Shown: positions 28,093-35,916 of the stretch, one piece after another | Position numbering within the stretch: the stretch's first letter is position 1 | Layout: every line of letters starts with the position of its first letter | NCBI GenBank assembly: GCA_965218715.1 | Contig: CBDCLY010000009.1 | Span: 1-64,000 of the forward strand | Direction of reading: 5' to 3' | Source: CBDCLY01 sp965218715 | GTDB taxonomy: Bacteria; Bacteroidota; Bacteroidia; Flavobacteriales_E; Vicingaceae | DNA: 64,000 nucleotides | The notes under the pieces: generated by a model | Database searches by the model: none | Told to the model about the DNA's origin: nothing | What the model saw: only the letters and a program-made list of their open reading frames with translations | Program-made: the position numbers and the translations under genes

Positions 28093-28490
28093 AGTATTTC
28101 ATATCCTTATTCTTAGTTTTTTGCAATTTTGCTGCATTTTCGCAATCTTCAATCAATTTGAACGAATTAAGTCCTAAAGACGGCAATCAATCAATAGAAG
28201 TTCATGGTATTGATAGCGACATCAATGCCAGTAGTTTTGTTATTTGGATAAAAGATTCTGTAAAAGCCCACTATCATGAAGATCATCAAGAACGCGTTTT
28301 AGTACTAGACGGAACAGGCGTCTTAACTATTGACAATGAAGTGATTACATTAAAAGGGGGAGATTATGTTTACATCCCAAAAGGGAAAGTTCATTCATTA
28401 AAAGTGACTTCAGAAACTCAGATGAAAGTTCTTTCAATTCAAGCTCCAGAGTTTTTAGGAAAGGACAGAAAATTTCTTGAAAAGGACTAA
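28089..28490 (+). CDS. secreted single-domain cupin protein
   Basis: 133 aa. Signal peptide MKYFISLFLVFCNFAAFSQS, then a cupin barrel with metal-ligand-type residues in KAHYHEDHQERVLVLDGTG and the second motif GGDYVYIPKGKVHSL. A likely metal-binding periplasmic protein; ligand and reaction cannot be told. Translationally coupled to fmt by an ATGA overlap. Confidence 0.87.
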   Translation: MKYFISLFLVFCNFAAFSQSSINLNELSPKDGNQSIEVHGIDSDINASSFVIWIKDSVKAHYHEDHQERVLVLDGTGVLTIDNEVITLKGGDYVYIPKGKVHSLKVTSETQMKVLSIQAPEFLGKDRKFLEKD

Positions 28491-28581
28491 TTCGCTCAAA
28501 GCCTTTAATGGTGCATCTTTGCCAGCTTTATTAACATTCGGCTGTACTTTTCAACAAAAAGGCCTGTTTTTACAGCAAAAC

Positions 28582-28612
28582 CTTGCACCGCTTGACTTTT
28601 ACTCTATATTTG
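28582..28612 (+). promoter_or_regulatory. promoter of the HU gene
   Basis: -33 element CTTG (28582-28585), 19-bp spacer, perfect -7 box TATATTTG (28605-28612). This is the best complete Bacteroidota promoter in the window, 50 nt upstream of the HU ATG. Confidence 0.75.
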
Positions 28613-28662
28613 TACTCGCTTCAATGAAGTATTAATCAATTTTTTAATTTAAATTCAATAAC

Positions 28663-28935
28663 ATGAACAAAGCAGAATTAATCGAGTCTATGGCTGACGG
28701 CGCTGGATTGTCAAAAGCTGATGCAAAAAGAGCATTAGATGCATTTTTAGACACAACTGGTGGAGCCTTAAAAAAAGGTGACAAAGTTGCTTTAGTTGGA
28801 TTTGGAACTTTCTCTGTATCTAAAAGAGCAGCAAGAAAAGGAAGAAATCCTCAAACTGGAAAAGAAATTAACATCGCGGCTAAAAACGTAGTTAAGTTTA
28901 AAGCTGGAAGTGAGCTTTCTGGAAGCGTTAACTAA
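28663..28935 (+). CDS. HU family DNA-binding protein
   Basis: 90 aa, standard HU length. N-terminal MNKAELIESMADGAGLSKAD, dimer-core VALVGFGTFSVSKRAARKGR and DNA-binding arm NPQTGKEINIAAKNVVKFKA. A nucleoid protein that bends DNA. Monocistronic: its own two-element promoter is upstream and a strong terminator follows at once. Confidence 0.97.
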   Translation: MNKAELIESMADGAGLSKADAKRALDAFLDTTGGALKKGDKVALVGFGTFSVSKRAARKGRNPQTGKEINIAAKNVVKFKAGSELSGSVN

Positions 28936-28954
28936 ACGTCTTTCTCAAGAATTA

Positions 28955-28981
28955 ACCGTCCCATAGGGGCGGTTTTTTTTT
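28955..28981 (+). terminator. intrinsic terminator after HU
   Basis: 8-bp GC-rich stem (ACCGTCCC / GGGGCGGT with one G-U pair), ATA loop, T9 tract. Confidence 0.92.
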
Positions 28982-28996
28982 GTCTTAATTTTGATA

Positions 28997-29028
28997 ATTG
29001 CGATGCATAGTCAAATTTGATATATTTG
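28997..29028 (+). promoter_or_regulatory. promoter of the THX-like gene
   Basis: ATTG (28997-29000) as -33, 20-bp spacer, perfect -7 box TATATTTG (29021-29028), 33 nt before the ATG. The -7 box is identical to that of the adjacent HU gene. Confidence 0.65.
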
Positions 29029-29061
29029 TCGCTCATCTGAAAAGAACAATAAATTTACATT

Positions 29062-29277
29062 ATGGGTAAAGGAGATATAAAATCTAAGAAAGGAAAAAGA
29101 AAAGCGGGTTCTTTTGGTGTTAGTCGACCTAAAAAGAAAGCTAGCGAGCCAATCGTAGTTGAAAAGAAGAAACCAGCTAAACCAAAAAAAGCTGCTGCTA
29201 AGAAACCTGCAGCAAAGAAAGCAGCGCCAAAGAAAGCTGCGGCAAAAAAGACAACCACTAAGAAAGCTGAAAAATAA
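29062..29277 (+). CDS. 30S ribosomal protein THX-like with Lys/Ala/Pro-rich C-terminal tail
   Basis: 71 aa. The first 26 residues (MGKGDIKSKKGKRKAGSFGV, then SRPKKK) match the small 30S protein THX of Thermus and Bacteroidota (MGKGD...G..GVSRP.K), which sits in the head of the 30S subunit. Family members usually end soon after this. Here a further 45 residues of KKPAKPKKAAAKK-type repeats resemble histone-H1-like tails. Between two terminators and with its own promoter, so expressed alone. The tail may contact rRNA or DNA. The antisense open frames over it are low-complexity shadows. Confidence 0.8.
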   Translation: MGKGDIKSKKGKRKAGSFGVSRPKKKASEPIVVEKKKPAKPKKAAAKKPAAKKAAPKKAAAKKTTTKKAEK

Positions 29278-29308
29278 AAAAAAGCTGTGCATTGCACAGC
29301 TTTTTTTT
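29275..29308. terminator. bidirectional terminator between THX-like gene and M48 protease
   Basis: Stem GCTGTGC / GCACAGC with ATT loop, extended by an A-run on the left and a T8 run on the right, so it is usable in both directions between convergent genes. Confidence 0.92.
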
Positions 29309-30101
29309 ATTTCTTTAAATACTTCCTCGCCTCTGGAAGATAGGCTTCAATATCTGCAATCCTTCTCTCATCACTTGGATGAGTACTCATGAATTCAGGT
29401 GGTGCCTGTCCACCCTTGCTTGCCGACATCCTTTTCCAGAAGTCTGCAGCGGCACCTGGTTCATACCCAGCCATTGCCATAAAAACCAATCCCATTTGAT
29501 CTGCTTCAGATTCATTCATTCTTGAAAACTTCATCAACCCTACAGAAGACGCGGCACCAATAGATTGCATGAATATGTCTTGAGTCATTTGTGGTTTTTC
29601 ACTCATTAAAACAGCCAAAGCCATTCCTCCGCCTTGAACGAATAATTGTTGGCTCATTCTTTCGTTTCCATGTCTAGCAACTGCATGAGCCACTTCATGT
29701 CCCATTACTGTAGCTATGCCAGCTTCACCCTCACATACATCTAGAATACCAGTGTAAAACATCACCTTTCCTCCTGGCATGCACCAAGCATTCACAATTT
29801 GCTCGTCGATAACATTGAATTCCCATTTAAAGTCACCTAAACGATCCTTGAATCCATTGTTACTTAGGTATTTTTCCACTGCTACAGAAATCTTAGCTCC
29901 AACATTTTTCACCATAGCTACCCTAGGGTCAGAATCTGGTAAGGGAGGAGTATCCTTTTTTATCTGTTCATACTGCGATAAACTCATCGACATCATTTGC
30001 CCAGAAGGCAACAACTTAACTTGTCTTCTGCCAGTTAATGGCACTTTACTGCAATAACTTAAACTAGCAATTGCTAGAATTGCAATTAATCCTTTTTTCA
30101 T
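29307..30101 (-). CDS. M48 family metalloprotease (lipoprotein)
   Basis: 264 aa. Signal peptide ending LSYC (lipobox Cys17), zinc site HEVAH in VMGHEVAHAVARHGNE and the third ligand Glu in NESEADQMG. Resembles the periplasmic BepA/LoiP-type proteases that act in outer-membrane protein quality control. I chose the ATG at 30101: it starts the signal peptide and overlaps the clpS stop as ATGA. The upstream in-frame start at 30143 lies inside clpS. Confidence 0.9.
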   Translation of the reverse strand: MKKGLIAILAIASLSYCSKVPLTGRRQVKLLPSGQMMSMSLSQYEQIKKDTPPLPDSDPRVAMVKNVGAKISVAVEKYLSNNGFKDRLGDFKWEFNVIDEQIVNAWCMPGGKVMFYTGILDVCEGEAGIATVMGHEVAHAVARHGNERMSQQLFVQGGGMALAVLMSEKPQMTQDIFMQSIGAASSVGLMKFSRMNESEADQMGLVFMAMAGYEPGAAADFWKRMSASKGGQAPPEFMSTHPSDERRIADIEAYLPEARKYLKK

Positions 30102-30340
30102 GATATGATAACTGATAATTTCTGTTCTTGAAGGGCTTCGCAAATTGGGTTTAAATCAGCATAAATCCCCTTCTTAATAATACATTTTCCTTTATGATGC
30201 ACTAAATATGCACATTGCTCCGCTTGCATAGCATCATGATTACAAACACTTATCAGGCAATTAATTACATGATCAAATGTGTTAACATCATCATTGTACA
30301 ATACCAACTGAAAGTGTTTTATGTCTTGACTAGTGTTCAT
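30098..30340 (-). CDS. clpS: ATP-dependent Clp protease adaptor protein ClpS
   Basis: 80 aa. FQLVLYNDDVNTFDHVINCL is the ClpS core that binds N-degron residues and the Clp N-domain. The usual flexible N-terminal extension is short (about 10 residues). Delivers N-end-rule substrates to ClpAP or ClpCP; the window's Clp ATPase is clpC at 1.1 kb. It starts 1 bp after the stop of the 1815-aa envelope protein and overlaps the M48 gene by 4 bp, so it is embedded in an envelope-protein operon. Confidence 0.93.
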   Translation of the reverse strand: MNTSQDIKHFQLVLYNDDVNTFDHVINCLISVCNHDAMQAEQCAYLVHHKGKCIIKKGIYADLNPICEALQEQKLSVIIS

Positions 30341-30341
30341 G

Positions 30342-33300
30342 CTATTGATTTTGAATTCTAGCGGCCTGACTTAATGAAATGCGTTTTCCTTTATAGTAAG
30401 CAGTAACAAAGGCGTCGGAAATGTCACCTATTGTAGACTCTTTTAACTCTATTGCTTCGCTTGCAGATTGGAAAATTCCAGCATTGTATCGAATCAAACC
30501 ATTTGGTAAGACAAGAACATTTAAGTCAGAGAATTGATCAAACTCTCCATTTGGAACAGGCTTAGAATACACCCCAATTTGAACAGTATAATAAACTCCA
30601 GAAATAGTGGCCACATTTACTACAGATGCAACGTCAGATCCATTGAAACTACTTGGCAATTGTTCTTTACTTCCACCTACAACTTCTTTTACCGGTGTTT
30701 GATTAACAGTATTTGAAAATGCACTTGGACTCTTTTCTGTATTGAATGTAATGTTTTGATCATTTCCACCCCCTTGGGTTCTGGCTTGAGTGATGCTAAT
30801 TCTTTTTCCATTAAAAAAGGCTACAACAAAGGCATCTTGGTATCCAAAGCTTCTGATTTCATCTCTCGCAAATACAGCTTCTCTTTCATTTACAAAAATA
30901 CCTGCTGTATATCTAGTGATACCACTAGGAACTTTTTCAGCCATTAATGGAGCAAACCCTTTAAACAAATCTTGTGGAATTGGATTTCTAAACGCGCCTA
31001 CCTGAACCTTATAAACTAATCCTTCTGGCATTTTAGGATCAACTGGAATCGGTTTAGCATTACTATATACCGATTCGTTTCTTGCCACTTTCATGTAGAT
31101 TGCTTTGTTCACCGTTTTAGGAATTCTGTCTATTTCCGTAATGGATTGAGGAATTGTATTTCTAATTAGTTCTGGGTCTTTTCTTTCTACAGGTAATGCT
31201 TCAACTGGTTTAGTTGTACTTCCTTCATTTGAATTATTCTCGATAGTGTTAGAATTATTATCAGAAGCATTTAAATTCTCTGCAGGATTGGTAGTTGATA
31301 TGGGATCAAGTTCTGGTAATTGCTGACCAGCCTGACTAGTTTCTGTTGAACTTAACTCATTTTGAGCCAATTCGTTGTTTGCTGGAGTTTCTTGACTTGC
31401 AATATTATCAGCTGGAAGTGCCTCAGCATTGATGTTGGATTGCGCCAATTGTATGATTTCTTGTTTTTCAAGCTCATCTAAATTAGCCAAGATGTTATTT
31501 AACTTCTGCTCACTGCTTGAGATGAGGAAGTTGTTCACCTTGATAATGGTATTTAATGAATCAAGGCTAGTTTCTGTCTTTGCAACTTTAAGGTCTAAGA
31601 CTTCTGCAGATTTAATCAACCTTTGTTTTTCTTCTCCTTCAGCAGTAGCGTTAACCTGAGAGCGGGCAACTTGTGCCTCTTTTACCAACCGTACTCGTTC
31701 GTCTTCCAATTGATTGGCTGTTTGATAAATTTCATTAGCGGCTTTTATTGCTCTTGCCCTTTTGTTTGCCTCATTCAAATAGTTGGAATAATTACTAGAA
31801 TTAAGTACCAAAGCTTTTCGTTCATCACTTATTTCAACAGTGTCTAGCTCTACCACCTGCTTGCTAAATTCAATAGCTGCAGGTTTAAGAATGCTTTTAC
31901 TCGCCACTTCATTTGAGGAACTAGAGGAAGATAATTCTTCTGCTCTCAAAGTAAATATGCTTGCTTTCTTCTGAATGCGATCTATTTCTGTTTGGATGTC
32001 ATTTCGTTCAACAGTCAATGCCTCTTTTTCAGCCTGAGAAGAACTAGCATCTATTCTATCCTGAAAATCTACCAATTGTTCTTCTAATCCAACTACAATT
32101 GCGTTTAGGGAGTCTGCTTTTTGATTAGCAATTTCTGGTTGCGTAACGGCTAAAACCTCAGCATCCTTTATGCTTGAAGAAGTACTTCCAGCAGTTGATC
32201 CTGATTTTGAGCCTGAAGAAAGATCAGAAACACTAAATACCTTCCCTACAGGATTTGCTTGGTACTCATCATCAACAATGGCCAATAGTTTAAGCGCTTC
32301 TTTTTGTTTGGTTAAAGCAAGCATTTCAAAGTCGTATGCTTTTTGATATTGAACTTCTCTAACTGATAATCGAGCCTGAGGATCAATGGTTTGTCTTTCT
32401 TCTAAACCTTTATTGTAATAAACCTCGGCTTCATCAACCAATAGGTTGGCAATGTCTAAATTACTCGATTCAAAATTTTCTCCATAATTCTCAGAACTAG
32501 AAAGCAATGAAGCATTTCTACCGTATTCATTGGCGTTTGCTGAACCATAAATTTCAGCTGCATTAATCTGACGTTCTTCACTTGCCTTGTCGTAGGCACT
32601 TGCCTCTTCAAAAGCTCTATTTCTTTCTTCTACAGTAGGCAATTGATAAGCCGCTCTTCTTGTATCTGTAGCCTTTTGAGAGTAAACTGCCGCTTCAGCT
32701 AAAGCCTGTTTTGCCTTCACTAAATCTGGTTTTGAAGAAGTATTTGCATATACAAATTCTTGTTGAAAGTCTAGACTGGTATATTGATCTGGGATGATAG
32801 AATTCTCATCTACTTGTGATACATCAATTTGGTCTAAGCTTATGTTATTTTGGTTAAGCGCAGGACTTCCAACATTAGAGCCATTATTAATAGCAGAATT
32901 TGTATTGGTATTGCTTGGGCTTGAAGTTAAATCTCCGCTATTTGAGGCAAGAGGATTTGTGCTTGCGTTGTTAGCTATGGCATTCTGTTCTTGGTCAAAG
33001 GCAGTTTGAAGACTGTTCTTTTTATCAAGCATTAAATCCAAATCATTTTGCAAGCTTGTTCTTGTTTCTGGATTTGTTTCTGCTACTAATGCATTTTCTT
33101 GCTCAACTATGTTTCCCTCAATTTCAGAAAGCCAATTGGCATAAACCTGAACTTTCTTGGCTCCTTTCAAGTCAACATCACTGATGTTATTGGCCTGATT
33201 CAATTCATTTTGAAAGCGTTGATTCTTTTGCTCAAAGCTAGAAGTATTATTTACTGCTTCTTGATTACCAGAATTCGATTCATTGTTGGTTAAAGAGCTT

Positions 33301-35789
33301 GAATTCCCATTTAAGTCGCTTGAGGCGCTGTTTGAGTTGCTTTCATTAAATGCCAATTGATCGTTGTCTCTAAATGATTGAATAGATTGCACCAAGTTGT
33401 TGCGATCGCCATCACTAACAGCTGCATTGCTTGCCAATTTCCCTTCTGATTGCCAAAATCCTTCAAAGGTTTCAACTTGTTCCAGCTGAACTACTTTATT
33501 CTCCTCCAATGCAATTGCTTGATCGTATTCCTTTCCTGTGGCTGATAATTGAAAGTCCATATCTGCAAGATCCAACTCATATCCTTCAATTTGTTTTTGC
33601 AATTCTGCTTTTTTACTTGCGGAGCCTTTTTGCATTTCATCTTTTAGCACTGTAATCTGACTAACAAGTTGCTCCTTTTCCGACTGAAAAGATTTTTTCT
33701 TTTTGTCCAATTCCGCTGCTAATTCTGCATTGCTTAAAAGGTCTTTTTGGATCTTACTTTTTAAATCCTCTATGACTTCTTCTGTAGTTCTATTTTTAGC
33801 TTTTTCAGATTGAACTTTTTCAAGCTGAATTTCAGCTGCAGCAGCATTTCCATTTTCCAATTGGGTCTTAGCAGAAGTAATTTTCTCAACTTGATCTGCG
33901 CTTCGTTTTTCTTCTTTTTCTACTTCTTTGGCAAATTGTGTTGCATATGCTGCAAGCAATGCAGTTCTTTTTGCTTCATCTAATGTTCCTTGTTTTACAT
34001 CTTCTTGAGCAGTTTGATCAGCCTTTGTAAACAAATCATCAGCTTCAGCTTTTAATCGAATGGCATCAGAATAAGCATAATTGACTGCATTTTTATCTGC
34101 GGTATTTTTTGCTAAAACATCCTTTTCTGTTTGATTCAATCGAATGCTAACCTGTTCTGCATTGTTCCCTGCATTTTCTGTTGTACTGGAAGGATTGCTT
34201 GAAGCATTAGAATTTTGGTCTAGAGTTCCAGGTTTAGTGTTGCTTGAATTAACCGGGCCAGTTTGATTCGAGTTGGAATTGTTCTCGGTATTGTTGGCCA
34301 AATCATTAGTGTTCTGGCCTGGATTTAATAAAGCGGCCAACTCTTCTGCAGAAACATTAACATCTAATTGTGCCTTTTTTCTTAGTATATCAGATGAAAC
34401 AAGTGGTCCGGCAGTATTTGAAGCATTGGTTGAACCATCAAATATGTTTTTAATCACCAATTGTTGGTCGCCACCTTCACCAACCAGTCTCAGTTCTTGT
34501 CCGAGTAATGCAAACTCTTCTTGCTCTGGTATATTAACCACACCAGTATGAATGGGGTCATTTTCTGTGGTTTCTATATTGAATTGATACTCTCCTCCAT
34601 TCTGGTTGATTTCAATTTTATAATTCCCATTCGCATCCGTCTCATAAACCCCTATGGTATTATTGGTTTTCTGATCAATTACAGTAATCTTGGCCTTTTT
34701 TAAACTTGTATTGCTTTCTGCAATGAATTTTCCAGCAATAACAGAAAGTTGAACAGGCTCCTTCTTAACTTGGACTTTATATACATTTATTTTTCCATTT
34801 GGGTTTGACCTACTAGATGCAAAGTAAGCCATGGCTTTGTCCTCATCTGTAACAAATAAAATGTCGTCATCGGCCGAACTAAATGCAAAATCTAAATTGA
34901 TTGGTGTAGACCAATCGTTAATGCTATTGTCAAATGTAGAAACAAACAAATCGTAGCCACCCATACTTGTATGTCCTTTGGATGCAAAATACAATGTTCT
35001 ACCGTCTGGGTGAATGAAAGGATAATCCTCATCGTATTTGGTATTTATGGCTGGGCCAACATTAGCAGGTTCGCTCCAAGAGCCATTACCCAACTTGATC
35101 GATTTAAAAATGTCTTTCCCTTGCTCCCCCTTCTTACCATAAGAAGAGTAATAAACCTCTTTGGCATTGTTGGGCAAATAGATGACTGACTTTTCATCAA
35201 TTTTTAAATCATACTTGCTTTTAAAATCTGCAGGTTTAGCAATTATTTTCCCATTGATTCCATCCAATTCATAGATTCTAAAAAAGTCCTTTTTTGAAAT
35301 TTCTTGCCTCGAGAGTACTTGAACCTCGTTAAGCTTACTTAAAAGCTTATTTCCATTCTTACACATTTCAATTTGACGCTCTACCTGATATTTACTTCTT
35401 TGATCCGCAGAGCCCTTTGTTTTAAACCTGCTATATTGCTTTACCGCTTTTGCAAAATTGTAATTAAGGTGGTAGGCTTTCCCGAGGTAATAATGAGCTA
35501 GTGGCTCTGCTTTTCCTGATTGAATGGCAAACTGCAAATATTTTAAAGGTTTGTTTTTATCAGAATCAGATGCAAGTAAACAAGCCCCGTATCTATAATT
35601 ATAATTGGGGTCTTTAGGATATAAACTTAATAGTTGGCCATAAAGTGGCGCAGCTTCTACTAGCTTGCCATCTTCAAACATTTCAGCTGCCTGTTCCTTT
35701 AACTCTTCTTCAGAACCCTGGCTAAAACCTACTTGAGAAAAAAGCAGAAGCAAGGCTATGAATACTATATTTTTATTTCTCCTTAACAT
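30342..35789 (-). CDS. giant secreted TPR-PD40-coiled-coil protein with two C-terminal SPOR-like domains
   Basis: 1815 aa from the ATG at 35789, chosen because it begins a signal peptide (KNIVFIALLLLFSQVGFSQG). TPR-like repeats (about 30-130) are followed by PD40 blades (about 240-340: YPFIHPDGRTLYFASKGHTS) and a carboxypeptidase-regulatory-like beta domain (about 350-410). That order matches the front of the T9SS protein PorE, but no OmpA domain follows. Instead come about 1100 residues of Asn/Ser-rich linkers and heptad-like coiled coil (Gln/Glu/Lys/Ala rich), then two SPOR-like repeats at about 1590-1666 (VYKVQVGAFRNPIPQDLF) and 1730-1810 (VYYTVQIGVYSKPVPNGEF). SPOR domains bind glycan strands lacking stem peptides, so a peptidoglycan-tethered periplasmic scaffold is inferred. 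Tightly coupled to clpS. Confidence 0.8.
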   Translation of the reverse strand: MLRRNKNIVFIALLLLFSQVGFSQGSEEELKEQAAEMFEDGKLVEAAPLYGQLLSLYPKDPNYNYRYGACLLASDSDKNKPLKYLQFAIQSGKAEPLAHYYLGKAYHLNYNFAKAVKQYSRFKTKGSADQRSKYQVERQIEMCKNGNKLLSKLNEVQVLSRQEISKKDFFRIYELDGINGKIIAKPADFKSKYDLKIDEKSVIYLPNNAKEVYYSSYGKKGEQGKDIFKSIKLGNGSWSEPANVGPAINTKYDEDYPFIHPDGRTLYFASKGHTSMGGYDLFVSTFDNSINDWSTPINLDFAFSSADDDILFVTDEDKAMAYFASSRSNPNGKINVYKVQVKKEPVQLSVIAGKFIAESNTSLKKAKITVIDQKTNNTIGVYETDANGNYKIEINQNGGEYQFNIETTENDPIHTGVVNIPEQEEFALLGQELRLVGEGGDQQLVIKNIFDGSTNASNTAGPLVSSDILRKKAQLDVNVSAEELAALLNPGQNTNDLANNTENNSNSNQTGPVNSSNTKPGTLDQNSNASSNPSSTTENAGNNAEQVSIRLNQTEKDVLAKNTADKNAVNYAYSDAIRLKAEADDLFTKADQTAQEDVKQGTLDEAKRTALLAAYATQFAKEVEKEEKRSADQVEKITSAKTQLENGNAAAAEIQLEKVQSEKAKNRTTEEVIEDLKSKIQKDLLSNAELAAELDKKKKSFQSEKEQLVSQITVLKDEMQKGSASKKAELQKQIEGYELDLADMDFQLSATGKEYDQAIALEENKVVQLEQVETFEGFWQSEGKLASNAAVSDGDRNNLVQSIQSFRDNDQLAFNESNSNSASSDLNGNSSSLTNNESNSGNQEAVNNTSSFEQKNQRFQNELNQANNISDVDLKGAKKVQVYANWLSEIEGNIVEQENALVAETNPETRTSLQNDLDLMLDKKNSLQTAFDQEQNAIANNASTNPLASNSGDLTSSPSNTNTNSAINNGSNVGSPALNQNNISLDQIDVSQVDENSIIPDQYTSLDFQQEFVYANTSSKPDLVKAKQALAEAAVYSQKATDTRRAAYQLPTVEERNRAFEEASAYDKASEERQINAAEIYGSANANEYGRNASLLSSSENYGENFESSNLDIANLLVDEAEVYYNKGLEERQTIDPQARLSVREVQYQKAYDFEMLALTKQKEALKLLAIVDDEYQANPVGKVFSVSDLSSGSKSGSTAGSTSSSIKDAEVLAVTQPEIANQKADSLNAIVVGLEEQLVDFQDRIDASSSQAEKEALTVERNDIQTEIDRIQKKASIFTLRAEELSSSSSSNEVASKSILKPAAIEFSKQVVELDTVEISDERKALVLNSSNYSNYLNEANKRARAIKAANEIYQTANQLEDERVRLVKEAQVARSQVNATAEGEEKQRLIKSAEVLDLKVAKTETSLDSLNTIIKVNNFLISSSEQKLNNILANLDELEKQEIIQLAQSNINAEALPADNIASQETPANNELAQNELSSTETSQAGQQLPELDPISTTNPAENLNASDNNSNTIENNSNEGSTTKPVEALPVERKDPELIRNTIPQSITEIDRIPKTVNKAIYMKVARNESVYSNAKPIPVDPKMPEGLVYKVQVGAFRNPIPQDLFKGFAPLMAEKVPSGITRYTAGIFVNEREAVFARDEIRSFGYQDAFVVAFFNGKRISITQARTQGGGNDQNITFNTEKSPSAFSNTVNQTPVKEVVGGSKEQLPSSFNGSDVASVVNVATISGVYYTVQIGVYSKPVPNGEFDQFSDLNVLVLPNGLIRYNAGIFQSASEAIELKESTIGDISDAFVTAYYKGKRISLSQAARIQNQ

Positions 35790-35916
35790 TTTCCTCTTTG
35801 CAAATAAGTCCACCTTACAAATATTAATACTTCTGCAAGATAAGATTAGTTGATGTATTATTTTCATTAACAGCTAGGTGTGTATATCTATGAATGGCAC
35901 TTCAAAGCAATTGAGC

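Noticed and set aside
29011..29297. Phe/Leu/Ala-rich minus-strand frames over the THX-like gene
   Set aside because: Reverse reading of Lys/Ala codons; convergent terminator sequence included; no promoter.
30534..35189. Several plus-strand open frames of 60-90 codons antisense to the SPOR giant
   Set aside because: They mirror the low-complexity Asn/Ser/Gln codons of the real gene, have no start context and resemble no protein.
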